From: a virus
Length of the DNA stretch: 26,388 bases
Reading direction: 5' to 3' (one strand)
IMG/VR virus record: IMGVR_UViG_3300042507_007606
Location: 1 to 26,388 of that record
Each line of letters begins with the position of its first letter. Positions within the stretch are counted from its first letter, which is position 1. Under the pieces are notes generated by a model. That model was not told the origin of the DNA and made no database searches. It saw only the letters and a program-made list of their open reading frames with translations. A program made the position numbers and the translations under genes. This document shows positions 7,298 through 16,537 of the stretch, one piece after another.

Positions 7298-7388
7298 TAT
7301 GTATCACGGACATAAAATTGTAGCTAGGGCACAAAGTTATGTTATTGTTTAACCCGCTGATCTTAGGACAGCACAAATTTATTAGCGT

Positions 7389-7820
7389 ATGACTACACTC
7401 ATCTCAGAGAGACACATCTCACCATTTGATCTGTTGTTTAAAGACTTCTTCAGATCGGAATTAAATTTCCAACCAGCCATTGAGGCTAAAATTACCCACC
7501 CAGTAGATATTTACGAGAACAAAGACGGCTTGCACTTTGAAGTTGCATGTACTGGTCTTGAAAAAAGCGATGTTGAAATCAATATCGAAGGAGATGTTCT
7601 TAAAATATCTTACAACAAAAGTGAAGACGATAAATGTTGTGATATAGACGATTGCAATTACCTACATAAAGGAATCGCACGTCGTTCTTTTAATTTAGGT
7701 TATAAAATAGCTCCCAAATTTAAACTTGTAGCGGCTGAAGCAGAAATGAAGAATGGTCTTCTAAAAATTTCTGTTCCATTTGCCGAAGAAGCTAAACCAA
7801 AAGCACTTAAAATTAAGTAA
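7389..7820 (+). CDS. Small heat shock protein (Hsp20 / alpha-crystallin)
   Basis: The 143-residue protein holds an alpha-crystallin domain (about 35-130), an ATP-independent holdase that binds unfolding proteins. Visible marks are the opening HPVDIYENKDGLHFEVACTG, the strand VEINIEGDVLKISYNKSED, the ARRSFNL element before the late strands, and EMKNGLLKISVPF, the family's A-x-x-x-NGxL motif. The end KALKIK resembles the C-terminal I-x-I anchor. An unusual three-cysteine insert, CCDIDDC, lies in the loop between strands. The gene has its own 91-base leader without a Shine-Dalgarno sequence, so it may begin a transcript that carries the chaperonins. Confidence 0.92.
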   Translation: MTTLISERHISPFDLLFKDFFRSELNFQPAIEAKITHPVDIYENKDGLHFEVACTGLEKSDVEINIEGDVLKISYNKSEDDKCCDIDDCNYLHKGIARRSFNLGYKIAPKFKLVAAEAEMKNGLLKISVPFAEEAKPKALKIK

Positions 7821-7832
7821 TATATTTTGAAT

Positions 7833-7855
7833 AAAACGTGCCCTAGCACAATTTT
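7833..7855 (+). terminator. Weak hairpin with T tract after hsp20
   Basis: GTGC-CCTA-GCAC (7838-7849) can form a short stem-loop, extended by AAAA (7833-7836) pairing with TTTT (7852-7855) across a small internal loop. It lies 18 bases after the hsp20 stop and just before a possible promoter, so a terminator is plausible, but the GC stem is only four pairs. Confidence 0.3.
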
Positions 7856-7856
7856 G

Positions 7857-7889
7857 TTCGTATATTCACGTTATAATTAAATAATTGTT
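7857..7889 (+). promoter_or_regulatory. Possible promoter before the chaperonin operon
   Basis: TTCGTATATT (7857-7866) followed by TTATAATTAAATAATTG lies directly upstream of the ATG at 7890. The same TTCGTAYATT occurs in the folE leader, and the CGTAYAT core recurs at 13610. The identical decamer also occurs once inside the polymerase gene (about 6415), so the match alone is not decisive. Confidence 0.3.
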
Positions 7890-8170
7890 ATGAGAAAAAA
7901 AGATTCAACAACAACCCGCTACATTAAAGACCCCGTCATTTCTCCATACTATATTCAGTTGGACGATTATTGTTTTGGGGTTCACAAAACTATTGTTGCT
8001 GAAGAAAGTGGAAAGGAGTATCATCAAACTTTAGGATTCTATAAAAGTCTTAGCAATGCCCTCTCGGCAATTGCTAAAGATAAAACTATGAGTCAAAGTT
8101 ATGATACTCTTAAAGACTTTATGAACGAGTATAATGACATTACTAACCGAATTAATAACACAGTTAAGCT

Positions 8171-8174
<4 letters not shown>
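7890..8174 (+). CDS. Hypothetical phage protein (94 aa) before groES
   Basis: The 94-residue protein has a strand-rich core, PYYIQLDDYCFGVHKTIV, then GKEYHQTLGFYKSLSNALSAI and a helical tail. The layout (a bound-residue strand, then GFYKSLxxAL) is reminiscent of small phage proteins of the DUF5405 type, but I cannot confirm it. It overlaps the groES start by ATGA, so it is probably co-translated with the chaperonin genes. A link to chaperonin function is only positional. Confidence 0.6.
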
Positions 8175-10105
<1,931 letters not shown>

Positions 10106-10106
<1 letters not shown>

Positions 10107-10366
10107 TGGATACTCAAGAAGTAGAAAAAAACATTCAAATCGCTGAGCGAGTTCCACCTGGTGACAGGTGGAAACTCCTCAACGGTGAGAAAGTTTATGA
10201 ATCACTAACTGAGACATTAAATGCTTGGTATCAACAAGCAACGGTAAAACCCCAAGCATTTAGACTTGAGCCCCTAAAGGGAAAGTTGTATATTATTACT
10301 ACTGAAGAAATAGAAATACCTAAACCTGAACCTAAGAAATACGATTTGTATGGTGACTTCGAGTAA
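10106..10366 (+). CDS. Hypothetical protein (86 aa) between groEL and the clamp loader
   Basis: The gene starts at the TAATG junction with groEL and overlaps the clamp loader gene by 17 bases. The product has a helical start, then PPGDRWKLLNGEKVYESL, a strand KGKLYIITTEEIEI, and an ending PKPEPKKYDLYGDFE. It has no membrane segment and no motif I recognise. A strong RNA hairpin (10149-10177) lies inside its first 25 codons, so the DNA may be under selection for structure as well as protein. Confidence 0.6.
10149..10177 (+). promoter_or_regulatory. Strong RNA hairpin with GUGA tetraloop
   Basis: TTCCACCTG (10152-10160) and CAGGTGGAA (10165-10173) are perfect inverted copies around the loop GTGA. 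In RNA this gives nine base pairs closed by a GNRA-type loop. GAG (10149-10151) can pair with CTC (10175-10177) across one bulged A. It lies 43 bases after the groEL stop, inside the next gene. A role in mRNA stability or processing, or in damping translation of the clamp loader genes relative to groEL, is inferred. Confidence 0.55.
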
Positions 10367-11267
10367 AGAACATACTCTATTTGTTGAAAAATATCGTTCT
10401 AAAGTCCTAGATGAGTACGTAGGTAATGAAACTATCAAAGCTACTATATCTAAATATTTAGAACAAAACGATATACAAAATCTTATATTCTATGGAGGTC
10501 CGGGAACTGGTAAAACTACTTTGGCTAAGCTTATTGTTTCCAATTTGGATTGTGATTATATTTACATCAATGCTTCAGATGAAAGAGGGATTGAAACAAT
10601 TAGGGACAAAGTATCCGGATTTGCTTCTTCTGCTTCGTTCAAGAGTATCAAAGTTGTTATCCTGGATGAAGCGGATTTTCTAACAATCCAAGCACAAGCA
10701 TCACTTCGAAACGTAATCGAAACGTTCTCACGTAGTACTCGTTTTATCTTAACTTGTAACTATGTTGAGCGTATTATTGATCCTCTTCAATCACGTTGTC
10801 AGGTACTCAAAATTGTTCCACCTTCAATGAAGGATGTAGCTCGCCACGCAGCAGGTATTCTAGACAAAGAAAATATTGAATGGGATAAGGAAGCACTCGG
10901 AAGTATTGTTAAGCAATTCTACCCAGATATTCGTAAAATCCTAGGTACATGTCAGTTATCTACCATTGATAACAAACTTGTTTTGGATAAATCAATGCTT
11001 GTATCAAGTAGTTATACAACGCAAGTAATCCACGAATTAAAGACAAGTAAAAACTGGAAAAACATTAGACAAATAATCGCAGACTCTAACTCTAATGATT
11101 TCGAAGGTTTATTCAAAGAATTGTACGATAATGCTTCCGAATACGCTCCTGGTAAAGAGGGTATGGTAACAATTATTCTAGAAGAATACCAATACCACGC
11201 CAATTTCCGAATCGATAAGGAAATCAATATCATGGCTTGTATAGCTAAAATCATTTCAGTTCTATGA
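10350..11267 (+). CDS. 44: Clamp loader ATPase subunit (T4 gp44 / RFC-like)
   Basis: The 305-residue AAA+ protein loads the sliding clamp on primed DNA. Walker A is GGPGTGKTT (49-57), Walker B VVILDEADF (102-110), sensor 1 lies in RFILTCNY (131-138), and SRC (148-150) carries the arginine that completes the neighbouring ATP site in RFC and gp44. The opening FVEKYRSKVLDEYVGNE is the standard RFC box at the N-terminus. The length matches T4 gp44 and small RFC subunits. It ends in an ATGA overlap with the next small gene. Together with the gp62-like protein at 11859 it should make the loader complex. Confidence 0.95.
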   Translation: MVTSSKEHTLFVEKYRSKVLDEYVGNETIKATISKYLEQNDIQNLIFYGGPGTGKTTLAKLIVSNLDCDYIYINASDERGIETIRDKVSGFASSASFKSIKVVILDEADFLTIQAQASLRNVIETFSRSTRFILTCNYVERIIDPLQSRCQVLKIVPPSMKDVARHAAGILDKENIEWDKEALGSIVKQFYPDIRKILGTCQLSTIDNKLVLDKSMLVSSSYTTQVIHELKTSKNWKNIRQIIADSNSNDFEGLFKELYDNASEYAPGKEGMVTIILEEYQYHANFRIDKEINIMACIAKIISVL

Positions 11268-11476
11268 TCAACATGGAGATGGTGCATATGGGCCCTCGTT
11301 CATTCTATCTCTATAGAACTTACAAAGAGCGAGATAAACCAGTAGATGCTGAGTTGCTTAAAGAGTTTTGGCACTGTGATTCAGTGCTTAAAAAAGAAAA
11401 TGTATATTATTTCTGTAGAGAAATTCAAGATATAGAGTATGAAGCAGTTCCTGAAGTACACCCTAACTTGGATTAG
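11264..11476 (+). CDS. Small hypothetical protein (70 aa)
   Basis: The gene starts by ATGA on the clamp loader stop; in-frame ATGs a few codons later (MEM, MGP) are also possible. The product has a central GPRSFYLYRTYKERDKPVDA, then DAELLKEFWHCDSVLKKENV, and an acidic end. It is not recognised. Its place between gp44 and gp62 suggests co-expression with replication genes, nothing more. Confidence 0.55.
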   Translation: MINMEMVHMGPRSFYLYRTYKERDKPVDAELLKEFWHCDSVLKKENVYYFCREIQDIEYEAVPEVHPNLD

Positions 11477-11636
11477 TGGAAATCTTTCCGTACCTTTCTG
11501 GATGGTAGGACATATTCATCTTACCACTAACGTGTACGAAGATATTCACGAAATAATAGCTTCATTTGGTATGAATATAATAGTCGCAATCGGCTTCTAT
11601 ATAGATTGGTTAAAACATAAAAAAGAAAATTCATGA
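11439..11636 (+). CDS. Small membrane-protein candidate (65 aa)
   Basis: The 65-residue product has two hydrophobic stretches, around residues 8-24 and ASFGMNIIVAIGFYIDWL (about 41-58), followed by a basic end KHKKENS. This fits a small two-segment membrane protein. It overlaps the previous gene by 38 bases; a later ATG at 11502 would remove the overlap, giving a 44-residue protein with one membrane segment. It joins the next gene by ATGA. The function is unknown. Confidence 0.5.
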   Translation: MKQFLKYTLTWISGNLSVPFWMVGHIHLTTNVYEDIHEIIASFGMNIIVAIGFYIDWLKHKKENS

Positions 11637-11872
11637 TTCAAAACGAACAACCAAGGTTGAACATCGACCTTAAAAACACAGAAAAAGTAGAAACACCAGA
11701 TGGTAACTACGTTGTAGCTGAAGGTCTTATCTTGCGTAAAGCATCTCGTTTTGCAGTAGGTACTGCTCAAGATGCACTAATTCCAATTCCAGTGTTTTAT
11801 GATGTTAAAACAGGTCGTATCTTGCAAGAAACACTTCCTGGTGACATTAAAGACGAGTATGACACTATTTGA
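11633..11872 (+). CDS. Hypothetical phage protein (79 aa)
   Basis: The protein starts at an ATGA overlap. It has ETPDGNYVVAEGLILRKASR, then a strand-like segment IPIPVFYDVKTGRILQETLP and an acidic end. It looks like a small, mostly beta protein with no membrane segment. I do not recognise a family. It overlaps the gp62-like gene by 14 bases, so it is probably translated together with it. Confidence 0.6.
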   Translation: MIQNEQPRLNIDLKNTEKVETPDGNYVVAEGLILRKASRFAVGTAQDALIPIPVFYDVKTGRILQETLPGDIKDEYDTI

Positions 11873-12275
11873 TTGGATAAAAGAAATCACAGTCACTAAG
11901 ACTCCAGTTGAAAACTTCAGCGAAGAGTCATGGGATTCCTTCAATTCTTACATGATCAGTAGATATTTATCTATGGACATGGGGTATATAGATTTGGTAA
12001 ATTATGTACAGACCATTCCGTACACTGATAAAAAAACCTACTATAAAATCTATGTTGAGATGATCCCTAAAAAAAATGTCTACCTAAAGTACATTAAGTC
12101 CTCTAAAAAAAATAAATCAAAAGAAGTAGCAGAATATATTGCTAAATACTATGAATGTAGTTTAGGCGAAGCCGATCATTACATTGATATTTTAAGAGAA
12201 AATGGTGTACGAGATGTTTTATGGAAGATGGGAATCGATAAAAAAGAACAAGATAAATTAGTAAAAGCTTTATAA
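11859..12275 (+). CDS. 62: Clamp loader small subunit (T4 gp62-like)
   Basis: I choose the start at 11859 (MTLFDWIKEITV); an in-frame ATG at 11799 would add 20 residues that lie wholly inside the previous gene and look unlike a protein start. The 138-residue product lines up by pattern with T4 gp62: SYMISRYLSMDMGYIDLVNY, then IPYTDKKTYYKIYVEMIPKK (gp62 has a similar block ending AAVPRGKRY), a lysine-rich linker, and EVAEYIAKYYECSLGEADHY followed by LRENG (gp62: AKRYQVNTNDAINY then TKNG). It is shorter than T4 gp62 at both ends. It has no ATPase motifs, as expected. The stop TAA at 12273 is in frame with the next gene. Confidence 0.75.
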   Translation: MTLFDWIKEITVTKTPVENFSEESWDSFNSYMISRYLSMDMGYIDLVNYVQTIPYTDKKTYYKIYVEMIPKKNVYLKYIKSSKKNKSKEVAEYIAKYYECSLGEADHYIDILRENGVRDVLWKMGIDKKEQDKLVKAL

Positions 12276-12278
12276 ATA
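12271..12278 (+). promoter_or_regulatory. T4 late-promoter-like TATAAATA
   Basis: TATAAATA, the exact T4 late promoter element, spans the gp62 stop and the start of the next frame. In AT-rich DNA it also occurs by chance (another copy is near 25689 inside a gene). If used, transcripts would start about 12 bases downstream and favour the ATG at 12393 for the next gene. Confidence 0.2.
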
Positions 12279-12632
12279 AAAGAGCAAATAGGTTATAATA
12301 CATCAATTAAAGATTTCGAAAAAACATACCCTGAACTAGCCGCTGAATTTAAAAAAATCCAAGCTGAACAGTATGAACTGTTTGCTGGTAAAATGATGGA
12401 TTATGGTTTAGCTAATATCGCTTTAGGTTCAACACTTGAAGACCAAGATGATATTAATCTCTCAATCACAGGTATTTGGTTGCGTTGCAACGATAAGATC
12501 AATCGCCTTAAAAATCTACTAAAGCGTGGTGGTAAAAACTACGTTGCAGGAGAATCGGTAATTGACAGTTTTATTGACATTTCTAACTACGGAATTATCG
12601 CCCAGTTGGTTATGCGAAATAAGTGGAAATAA
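12276..12632 (+). CDS. DUF1599-like nucleotide-modification-associated protein, unusual start
   Basis: The protein pattern runs from FEKTYPELAAEFKKIQAEQY through MMDYGLANIALG, ITGIWLRCNDKINRLKNLL, then ESVIDSFIDISNYGIIAQL and a lysine-tryptophan end. This matches the DUF1599 / Nmad1 family linked to modified nucleotides in phages: the DYG, the NDKIxRLKNL helix and the ES-DxxxDixNYGIIA helix. The reading frame is open from right after the gp62 stop, and the homologous text begins well before the first ATG (12393). The candidate starts are ATA at 12276 or ATT at 12306. An ATG start at 12393 would give 79 residues and lose the first helix. The context (FolE, QueE, MazG) supports a nucleotide role. 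The gene is real; its start is uncertain. Confidence 0.65.
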   Translation: MKEQIGYNTSIKDFEKTYPELAAEFKKIQAEQYELFAGKMMDYGLANIALGSTLEDQDDINLSITGIWLRCNDKINRLKNLLKRGGKNYVAGESVIDSFIDISNYGIIAQLVMRNKWK

Positions 12633-12635
12633 GTT

Positions 12636-13586
12636 TTGGCTAAAAAAAAGGTACCTTCTATAATTAAAGAAGTAAAACGATTTAAACAACAAGAGGTTGA
12701 CTATCGATATCAAAGAGCGATATCGTTTAGTCAATTCTCTATGTTTGAATCTTGCCCTCATAAATGGTCTCTTCAATATAGAGATGGACATTACCGTTCT
12801 GAGGTATCTATTCACATGACTTTTGGTACTGCTATACATGCTGTATTACAAGATTACTTAACAGTATTTTACAACGAAAGCAAAGTAGCAGCTGATAAAA
12901 TTGATCTAGAGACTCAATTTGAAGAAAAACTTAGAGAAACTTATAGAACCGAGTACGAAAAAAATCAAAAGCAACATTTCTCATCCTCTGAAGAGCTTAG
13001 AGAATTTTACGAAGATGGTTTAGGTATTTTGTCTTGGTTTAAGAAAAATAAAGGCAAATATTTCAGTAAACGAGGTTGGTGGTTGGTAGGTATTGAAGTT
13101 CCAATCCTACTCAACCCCAACCCTCTTTATAAAAATATTGTTTACAAAGGATTCTTAGACGTTGTTTTATACAACGAAACTCTAAACCAAATCAAGATTA
13201 TAGACATCAAAACTTCAACTCGTGGTTGGAGAGATAAAGAAAAGACTGACGAGGTAAAAATGATGCAGTTAATTCTTTATAAAAAATTCTTTAGTGAGCA
13301 ATACGGGTTCCCAATTGATAATATCGAAGTTGAGTATTTCATAGTTAAAAGAAAACTACATGGCAACCCCGACTTTCCAGACCCTAGAGTACAACTTCAT
13401 GTACCCTCATCTGGTAAAATAAAACTGAATAAAGCTACTAAAGCAATCAATGAATTTATTGAGATGGCATTTAATAAGGACGGTTCTTATAACACAGGAC
13501 CTCAATTAAAGGTACCCTCTAAACACAATTGCACATACTGTCCTTTCAAAGGAAATAAAGATTTGTGCGATAGAGGGCTATCTTAA
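12636..13586 (+). CDS. Cas4/RecB-like PD-(D/E)XK nuclease with iron-sulfur cysteines
   Basis: The 316-residue protein starts at TTG (12636), reading MAKKKVP; an in-frame stop lies six bases upstream and no ATG is near, so TTG is the natural choice. Nuclease marks are FSQFSMFESCPHKW (C40), GTAIH (64-68), GFLDVVLY with D175, IIDIKTS with D190 and K192, and Q211-Y215 in QLILY. The end has C299, C302 and C311, which with C40 make the four-cysteine iron-sulfur site of Cas4 and AddB. This group degrades or trims single-stranded ends. In the replication block it is probably a recombination or end-processing exonuclease. It is not part of a CRISPR locus: no Cas genes or repeats are present. Confidence 0.88.
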   Translation: MAKKKVPSIIKEVKRFKQQEVDYRYQRAISFSQFSMFESCPHKWSLQYRDGHYRSEVSIHMTFGTAIHAVLQDYLTVFYNESKVAADKIDLETQFEEKLRETYRTEYEKNQKQHFSSSEELREFYEDGLGILSWFKKNKGKYFSKRGWWLVGIEVPILLNPNPLYKNIVYKGFLDVVLYNETLNQIKIIDIKTSTRGWRDKEKTDEVKMMQLILYKKFFSEQYGFPIDNIEVEYFIVKRKLHGNPDFPDPRVQLHVPSSGKIKLNKATKAINEFIEMAFNKDGSYNTGPQLKVPSKHNCTYCPFKGNKDLCDRGLS

Positions 13587-13634
13587 TGCTATCCCTATAT
13601 ATTTATAACCGTATATAATTTAACAATAAAATCT
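13587..13634 (+). promoter_or_regulatory. Leader with possible promoter before the RHH gene
   Basis: This AT-rich gap separates the replication block from the glycan region. It contains CGTATATAAT (13610-13619), 25 bases before the ATG, as CGTAYAT does before folE. A weak stem GATAG/CTATC (13569-13582) sits at the end of the preceding gene. No Shine-Dalgarno sequence is visible. Confidence 0.3.
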
Positions 13635-13823
13635 ATGAGTAAAAAAGACATGACCCTAACTAGTGTCAAGATCCAAAGTGATTTATTTGACGAGTTTAAG
13701 GTTTCATGCGTAAGACACAAATTCTCTTTTCAAAAACTTGCCGACCGAGCAATCCATTTGTACCTTACCGATGAAACGTTTAGAAAAACTATCCATAATC
13801 ACAACGACTTAGACATCCAATAA
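13635..13823 (+). CDS. Ribbon-helix-helix DNA-binding protein candidate
   Basis: The 62-residue protein has the plan of Arc/CopG-type regulators: a short strand TLTSVKIQSDLFDEFKVSCV, a second helix FSFQKLADRAIHLYLTD, and a short tail. Such proteins form dimers whose paired strands enter the DNA major groove. It has its own leader and lies three bases before the first glycosyltransferase, so it could govern that cluster or itself. No operator with clear repeats was found nearby. Other small helical proteins can look alike, so the call is moderate. Confidence 0.65.
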   Translation: MSKKDMTLTSVKIQSDLFDEFKVSCVRHKFSFQKLADRAIHLYLTDETFRKTIHNHNDLDIQ

Positions 13824-13826
13824 TTT

Positions 13827-15260
13827 ATGAAAGAAGGTTATATTTCAAGAGAACAACGAAAAAAAATCCTATTATTAACAGACGACATTAGACTACCCTC
13901 AGGTGTAGGTAACATAGGTAAAGAGATAATTTTAGGTACAGCACATCACTACAATTGGGTAAATTTAGGAGCAGCTATCAATCACCCAGATGCTGGTAAA
14001 CGCTTTGATTTAAGTGCTGATACCAACCAAAATGCAGGTATAGATGATGCTAGTGTTTTTCTATATCCTTACAATGGTTATGGAGATGCAAATATCCTAA
14101 GACAAATCATCCAGATTGAAAAACCAGATGCTATAATGATGATTACTGATCCTCGTTATTTTGTTTGGTTGTTCCAAATTGAAAACGAAATCAGAAAAAC
14201 CATTCCATTAATTTACCTTAACATTTGGGATGATTACCCAGCACCTTATTACAATAAAGCATTCTATGAATCATGCGATGCATTGTTAGGTATTTCAAAA
14301 CAAACAGTTAATATTAATAAACTAGTTTTGAATGAGAAAATAGGTAAAAAAGTAATTGGATATTTACCTCACGGAATGAATACTGAAGTATTCTATCCTA
14401 TAAAAGACAAAGCAACTAATAAAGATTTTATAAACTTTAAAAAACAGTTGTTTGGTGAAAAAGAATATGAATTTGTAGTATTTTATAACTCAAGAAATAT
14501 TCGCCGTAAACAAGTACCCGATACTATTTTAGCATTTGATCAGTTTGTAAAACAACTACCTAAAGAAAAAGCAGATAAATGTGTAATGCTTCTTCACACT
14601 GAACAAATAAGTGAACATGGTACTGATCTACCAGCAGTTATAGATACACTTTGTTCTCCAGACACTAATATTGTGTTCACACCAGGTAAATTAGATGTAA
14701 AAGTATTAAATTATCTTTACAATCTAGCAGATGTTCAGATTCTACTTACCTCAAATGAAGGTTGGGGTCTATCACTTACAGAAGCATTGCTAACAGGTAC
14801 TCCTATTATTGCTAACGTAACAGGTGGAATGCAAGATCAAATGCGTTTTGAATTTGAAGATGGTACTTGGATTGATTTCGATGCTGATTTCCCTTCAAAC
14901 CACAGAGGTACTTATAAGAAACACGGTAAATGGGCATTCCCAGTATACCCAAGTAATATCTCAATCGTAGGTTCTCCTCCCACTCCCTACATTTTTGATG
15001 ATCGTTGCCGTTGGGAAGATGCAACTGAGCGTTTGATGGAAGTATATAACTTACCTAAAGAAGAAAGAGAAGGAAGAGGTATGGCTGGACATGAATGGGC
15101 TACAAGTGATGAAGCCGGATTCACTACAAATCACCAGGCAAACCGTTTTATCAATTTTACAGATGAATTATTTAATACTTGGACTCCAAGAGAAAAATAT
15201 GAATTGATAAATGCTAGCGAATATAAAAAACCAGTCTTAAACCATAAATTAGTATATTAA
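13827..15260 (+). CDS. GT4-type glycosyltransferase (477 aa)
   Basis: The protein has a two-domain GT-B plan. The N-terminal half has KILLLTDDIRLPSGVGNIG (about 13-31), a sugar-acceptor domain opening, and the C-terminal half carries SNEGWGLSLTEALLTGTPII (309-328), the nucleotide-sugar motif of family 4 enzymes, followed by ANVTGGMQDQM. NSRNIRRKQVPDTILAF (221-237) begins the donor domain. It lacks membrane segments. Base composition is like the replication genes, unlike the cluster after 17.6 kb. It joins the next glycosyltransferase by TAATG. Donor and acceptor cannot be read. Confidence 0.85.
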   Translation: MKEGYISREQRKKILLLTDDIRLPSGVGNIGKEIILGTAHHYNWVNLGAAINHPDAGKRFDLSADTNQNAGIDDASVFLYPYNGYGDANILRQIIQIEKPDAIMMITDPRYFVWLFQIENEIRKTIPLIYLNIWDDYPAPYYNKAFYESCDALLGISKQTVNINKLVLNEKIGKKVIGYLPHGMNTEVFYPIKDKATNKDFINFKKQLFGEKEYEFVVFYNSRNIRRKQVPDTILAFDQFVKQLPKEKADKCVMLLHTEQISEHGTDLPAVIDTLCSPDTNIVFTPGKLDVKVLNYLYNLADVQILLTSNEGWGLSLTEALLTGTPIIANVTGGMQDQMRFEFEDGTWIDFDADFPSNHRGTYKKHGKWAFPVYPSNISIVGSPPTPYIFDDRCRWEDATERLMEVYNLPKEEREGRGMAGHEWATSDEAGFTTNHQANRFINFTDELFNTWTPREKYELINASEYKKPVLNHKLVY

Positions 15261-16537
15261 TGAAACCAGTTTTTGTAATAAGTTGCCCAATCGACACTTA
15301 CAGTGGATATGGAGCACGTTCTAGAGATATTGTTAAAGCAATTATTAAGACTGACAAGTATGATGTAAAAATTCTTCCACAACGTTGGGGTGCTACACCT
15401 TGGAACTTTATTGAAGATCATAAAGACGAGTGGGGATTTTTACAATCACATATCTTAACTGAACCTAAATTAACTCAACAACCCGAAATTTGGGCCCAAA
15501 TCACCATTCCAAATGAATTCCAACCAGTTGGAAAATATAATATTGGTATTACAGCAGGTATTGAAACCACAGCTGTAAAAGGTGAATGGATTGAAGGTTG
15601 TAATCGAATGAATCTTGTAATTACATCCTCTGAATTTGCTAAAAAGACATTCGAGTCTATGAGCTATGAGGTTAAAAATCAACAAGGTCAGTTACAAGGT
15701 CACTTAAAACTTACAACACCTATTGAAGTTATTTTTGAAGGTGCTAATACTGACATTTATAAAGTACTTAATACTCCTTGTTCCTTGGATCTTCAAATCA
15801 AAGAATCATTTGCTTATTTGTTTGTAGGCCATTGGACACAAGGTGATTTTGGAGAAGATAGAAAAAATGTTTCTTTATTGATTAAAGCATTCTATGAAAC
15901 ATTTAAAAACAAAAAGACTAAACCAGCCTTAATTTTAAAAACAAGTGGTTCAGGTTCTTCTTATATGGATCGTAATGCTATTTTAGATAAAATTGATAAA
16001 ATTAAAAAATCAGTTAATTCTAAAGATCTTCCTAGTATTTATCTTCTTCATGGTGAATTTACAGATGAAGAAATAAATGAGATTTATAACCATTCTAAAG
16101 TAAAAGCTATGGTTAGCTTAACTAAAGGTGAAGGATTTGGACGTCCCCTTCTTGAATTTAGTTTAGTTAAAAAACCAATTATAGCTACAGGATGGTCAGC
16201 TCATACTGAGTTTTTAGATCCTAATTTTACAGTAGCTTTAAAAGGTGAACTTAAACCAGTAGGAACATCAGCCATAAATGATTGGGTTATAGCTGGATCA
16301 CAATGGTTTAATGTTGATTATGGTCAAGTAGGATATTATTTTAAAGATGTATTTGAAAACTATAAAAATTATACTGATGGAGCTAAACGTCAAGCCTTTA
16401 AAAGTAAAAACGAATTTAGTTGGGATAAAATGTTTGAAAAAGTAGACCAAACACTTACTCAACACATCCCCGAATTTCCTAAAGAAATTCAACTTCAACT
16501 TCCTAAATTACAACTTCCTAAATTACAAAAAGTCTAA
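15260..16537 (+). CDS. GT4-type glycosyltransferase (425 aa)
   Basis: The start SCPIDTYSGYGARSRDIVKA (8-27) has the glycine-rich acceptor-domain turn seen in family 4 enzymes. FVGHWTQGDFGEDRKN (188-203) begins the donor domain, and TKGEGFGRPLLEFSLVKKPI (288-307) is the nucleotide-sugar motif, followed by ATGWSAHTEFL. The C-terminus holds a five-residue tandem repeat (QLPKL twice) coded by a 15-bp duplication. No membrane segment is seen. It is probably the partner of the preceding enzyme in building one glycan; the sugars are unknown. Confidence 0.85.
   Translation: MKPVFVISCPIDTYSGYGARSRDIVKAIIKTDKYDVKILPQRWGATPWNFIEDHKDEWGFLQSHILTEPKLTQQPEIWAQITIPNEFQPVGKYNIGITAGIETTAVKGEWIEGCNRMNLVITSSEFAKKTFESMSYEVKNQQGQLQGHLKLTTPIEVIFEGANTDIYKVLNTPCSLDLQIKESFAYLFVGHWTQGDFGEDRKNVSLLIKAFYETFKNKKTKPALILKTSGSGSSYMDRNAILDKIDKIKKSVNSKDLPSIYLLHGEFTDEEINEIYNHSKVKAMVSLTKGEGFGRPLLEFSLVKKPIIATGWSAHTEFLDPNFTVALKGELKPVGTSAINDWVIAGSQWFNVDYGQVGYYFKDVFENYKNYTDGAKRQAFKSKNEFSWDKMFEKVDQTLTQHIPEFPKEIQLQLPKLQLPKLQKV
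16496..16525 (+). repeat. 15-bp tandem repeat at the end of a glycosyltransferase gene
   Basis: CAACTTCCTAAATTA occurs twice in direct succession (16496-16510 and 16511-16525), coding QLPKLQLPKL just before the stop. A shorter CAACTT copy precedes it. It keeps frame and probably arose by slippage. Confidence 0.85.

Noticed and set aside
7299-7352. 17-codon frame in the gap before hsp20 (MYHGHKIVARAQ...)
   Set aside because: It is too short, has no ribosome site or family match, and the gap is better explained as an hsp20 leader.
11799-11858. Longer start for the gp62-like gene
   Set aside because: The extra 20 residues lie wholly inside the preceding gene and do not resemble the family; the ATG at 11859 gives the usual short overlap.
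13569-13584. Possible terminator GATAG-AGGG-CTATC at the nuclease gene end
   Set aside because: The stem has only five pairs and just two T residues follow.
12636-13586. CRISPR-Cas locus suggested by the Cas4-like nuclease
   Set aside because: No repeat-spacer array or other Cas gene is visible, and such nucleases are common in phage replication blocks.
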